Source: JAKAGZ01 sp963783855 (GTDB taxonomy: Bacteria; Bacteroidota; Ignavibacteria; Ignavibacteriales; Ignavibacteriaceae). Taken from it: a DNA stretch of 64,000 nucleotides. Position 1 is the first letter of the stretch. Every line of letters begins with the position of its first letter. The stretch covers positions 124,001-188,000 of the forward strand of contig CAWAPE010000014.1 in assembly GCA_963783855.1 (NCBI GenBank), given 5' to 3'. Of the stretch, positions 63,601-64,000 are shown one piece after another. The position numbers and the translations under genes were made by a program. Under the pieces are notes generated by a model. The model was not told where the DNA came from. It saw only the letters and a list, made by a program, of their open reading frames with translations, and ran no database searches.

Positions 63601-64000
63601 TTCTTTACATAATGTTGTAGAGGAAATTACCCTCAAAAGCAAGGGTCATCCGCTTGATGTTTTAAAGATTGTAAGGGACCATTTAAAAATTCAGGAAAGC
63701 ATTTCCTTAATGAATTCTCCGAAAAGTGAAAATAAATTAAATATAGAAGAGCCGGGCGATTCAAAGAAACCCACACAAGCAAAAAACATACTTGGTGAAG
63801 TATTAATAGTAGATGATGATCCAGATACACTATTTACAATAAATGAAATTGTGGAGTCCTGTAATTATAAGACGATACTTGCAAAAAACGGAGTTGAATG
63901 CCTGAACAAACTCGAAAACAAAGTACCGGATCTTATATTACTTGATATTATGATGCCTGAAATGGATGGATTTCAGACTCTAAAAAGAATTCGCTCAAAT
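60629..64000 (+). CDS. Large hybrid sensor histidine kinase with at least three receivers (3' end beyond window)
   Basis: An open frame of 1124 codons runs to the window edge without a stop. Order: membrane helix (about 8-28), an extracytoplasmic sensor (30-244), a second helix (245-267), HAMP (268-318) and a GAF-like domain (330-470). A coiled coil leads to HisKA with His542 (ASMSHELRTPMNSI) and a HATPase with TGIGISKEDLAIIFEEF and FGGTGLGLAICKRI. Receiver 1 has Asp829, receiver 2 Asp951 and receiver 3 Asp1106 (LDIMMPEMDGF), the last cut by the window end. The start is an ATG 2 nt after the receiver gene stop. A kinase with tandem receivers suggests a multi-step relay controlling the pilus. 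Confidence 0.92.
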   Translation, partial: MKISYRILIINFAIVVLILGGSAVAYYSIMYNVLTSQQSKYLLNSANDFIYQYREELQYTEDDFYTVLKSGLDEQFNKTELTGQNLDFVFEKNQNSKNISREIHKPQINISHKNFTIQDFLNDNPSVIIKTYKGEDGREYYYGRVLNQTLLNNISQKIRSEIALIWNNTPFLISNEGRNQQNFFVITEAYNHLSSKNNFTVFSEGSSANDILTTIYKPVNGTELSNQLEFIIFNPIGETSDLKNSIKYILIVLGTAGVALSLILTMIFTGRIRKHISELSEATELTKSGNFKNKIAIKSNDEIGQLAGAFNRMLVDLDKNERAKNEYSEFITLINQNPTLSEISEASLLKIIKTAGFVVGALYTVDENNEINLASSYGLGNNKGLAAKESSFFNLVIKNKEFYELSFEENFPTVSMGIVDIEIKHLLMVPVIYSKRVIAILELGATGKPSDEAREYLSRIQEQLAIGITNATAFVKLKDLVAELKNLNGDIQKQNIQIRKQNETLVELHNKLREKAKELEIQKQKAEEATKLKSQFLASMSHELRTPMNSILGLTELILEETSLIGKNHERLEVVFKSSKRLMNLINDILDLSKIEAGKMELHNEDVMLEELIRDVETSISPLVNNKAIDFKLERNCNTRIIVNLEREKITQVLINLLGNAIKFTENGYVQLAVSVDSNKLRFDISDTGIGISKEDLAIIFEEFRQADGTTTRKFGGTGLGLAICKRISDLLEGSIMVKSEIGKGSIFTFTVPLVFVSEGSIEEADEDNLSLLMENSPNPILIIDSDPKVRYTVGQYLVSKGYEVVYAEDGEQGVKKAIELQPFAITLDILLPKKNGWLILKELKENEKTKKIPVIVISIMGDKNLGYGFGAFDYYVKPISDATLHAALEKLENNALKKIEKIIVVDDDELEFDKYKKAFKDEKIRIDYIKDSNLAFSKILEAQPDLVIVDLMMPGVDGITLSHKLKSNKDTKDIPIIISTAKDLSDEEKNSLHNVVEEITLKSKGHPLDVLKIVRDHLKIQESISLMNSPKSENKLNIEEPGDSKKPTQAKNILGEVLIVDDDPDTLFTINEIVESCNYKTILAKNGVECLNKLENKVPDLILLDIMMPEMDGFQTLKRIRSN

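Overview
The window is AT-rich bacterial chromosome centred on a probable replication origin. Gene content points to the Bacteroidota/Chlorobiota side of the tree, most likely Ignavibacteria or a relative. The reasons are a long YidC with a lysine-rich tail, Bacteroidetes-style secreted S9 peptidases and patatin/BamA fusions, the order of the heme genes, and intergenic palindromes of the GTCATTTCGA type. This assignment is inferred from gene content, without a search.

Layout. Positions 1-990 hold a partial gene and a small TPR-like gene. Positions 987-6419 (minus) carry a patatin/Omp85 fusion and the classic origin-flanking set yidC, yidD, rnpA, rpmH. The oriC-like spacer 6420-6866 has three perfect DnaA boxes. 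It leads into dnaA, an AT-rich spacer, dnaN, recF, dciA-like, gyrB and gyrA (6867-15674, plus). From 15755 to 43571 almost everything is on the minus strand: hemL, a 5'-nucleotidase-family enzyme, a POT-like transporter, a MOSC protein, an ECF sigma factor with a small coiled-coil partner, a HEPN-like protein, an S9 peptidase, a membrane metallophosphoesterase, an MmcQ/YjbR protein and a GT9 glycosyltransferase. These are followed by a heme/siroheme operon, transcribed hemX-like, hemA, hemC, tetR-hemD fusion, hemE, (GxxExxY cassette), hemN, hemY, hemB. An SPFH protein, a ferritin-like protein, a pyrimidine-nucleoside phosphorylase and a broken membrane glycosyltransferase lie upstream of it. 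From 44033 the plus strand carries a sugar transferase, aspS and a histidine kinase.

The last 15 kb is a type IV pilus/type II secretion-like system. Three pseudopilin genes on the minus strand (50986 down to 48572) face away from a pilin gene at 51476. Behind the pilin are a GspF/PilC platform, a GspE/PilB motor, a PilT-like ATPase, a PilM-PilN (GspL-like) fusion, a PilO-like protein and a short secretin. A lone receiver and a very large multi-receiver hybrid kinase follow and run off the window. All four pilin-like proteins have a 2-4 residue leader ending in Gly and lack the usual Glu at +5.

The most unusual items are the TetR-HemD fusion inside the heme operon, the atypical pilin set with a triplicated motif in its divergent promoter region, and a GxxExxY nuclease-like gene fitted exactly between inverted repeats inside the heme operon. 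A duplicated S9-peptidase tail beside a HEPN-like gene and nested intergenic palindromes are also notable. At least eight reading-frame breaks look like single-base indels, mostly in short homopolymers; four of them fall in two pilin genes. They probably reflect sequence errors, though real decay or variation is not excluded. No tRNA, rRNA, CRISPR array, prophage or transposase gene was seen.
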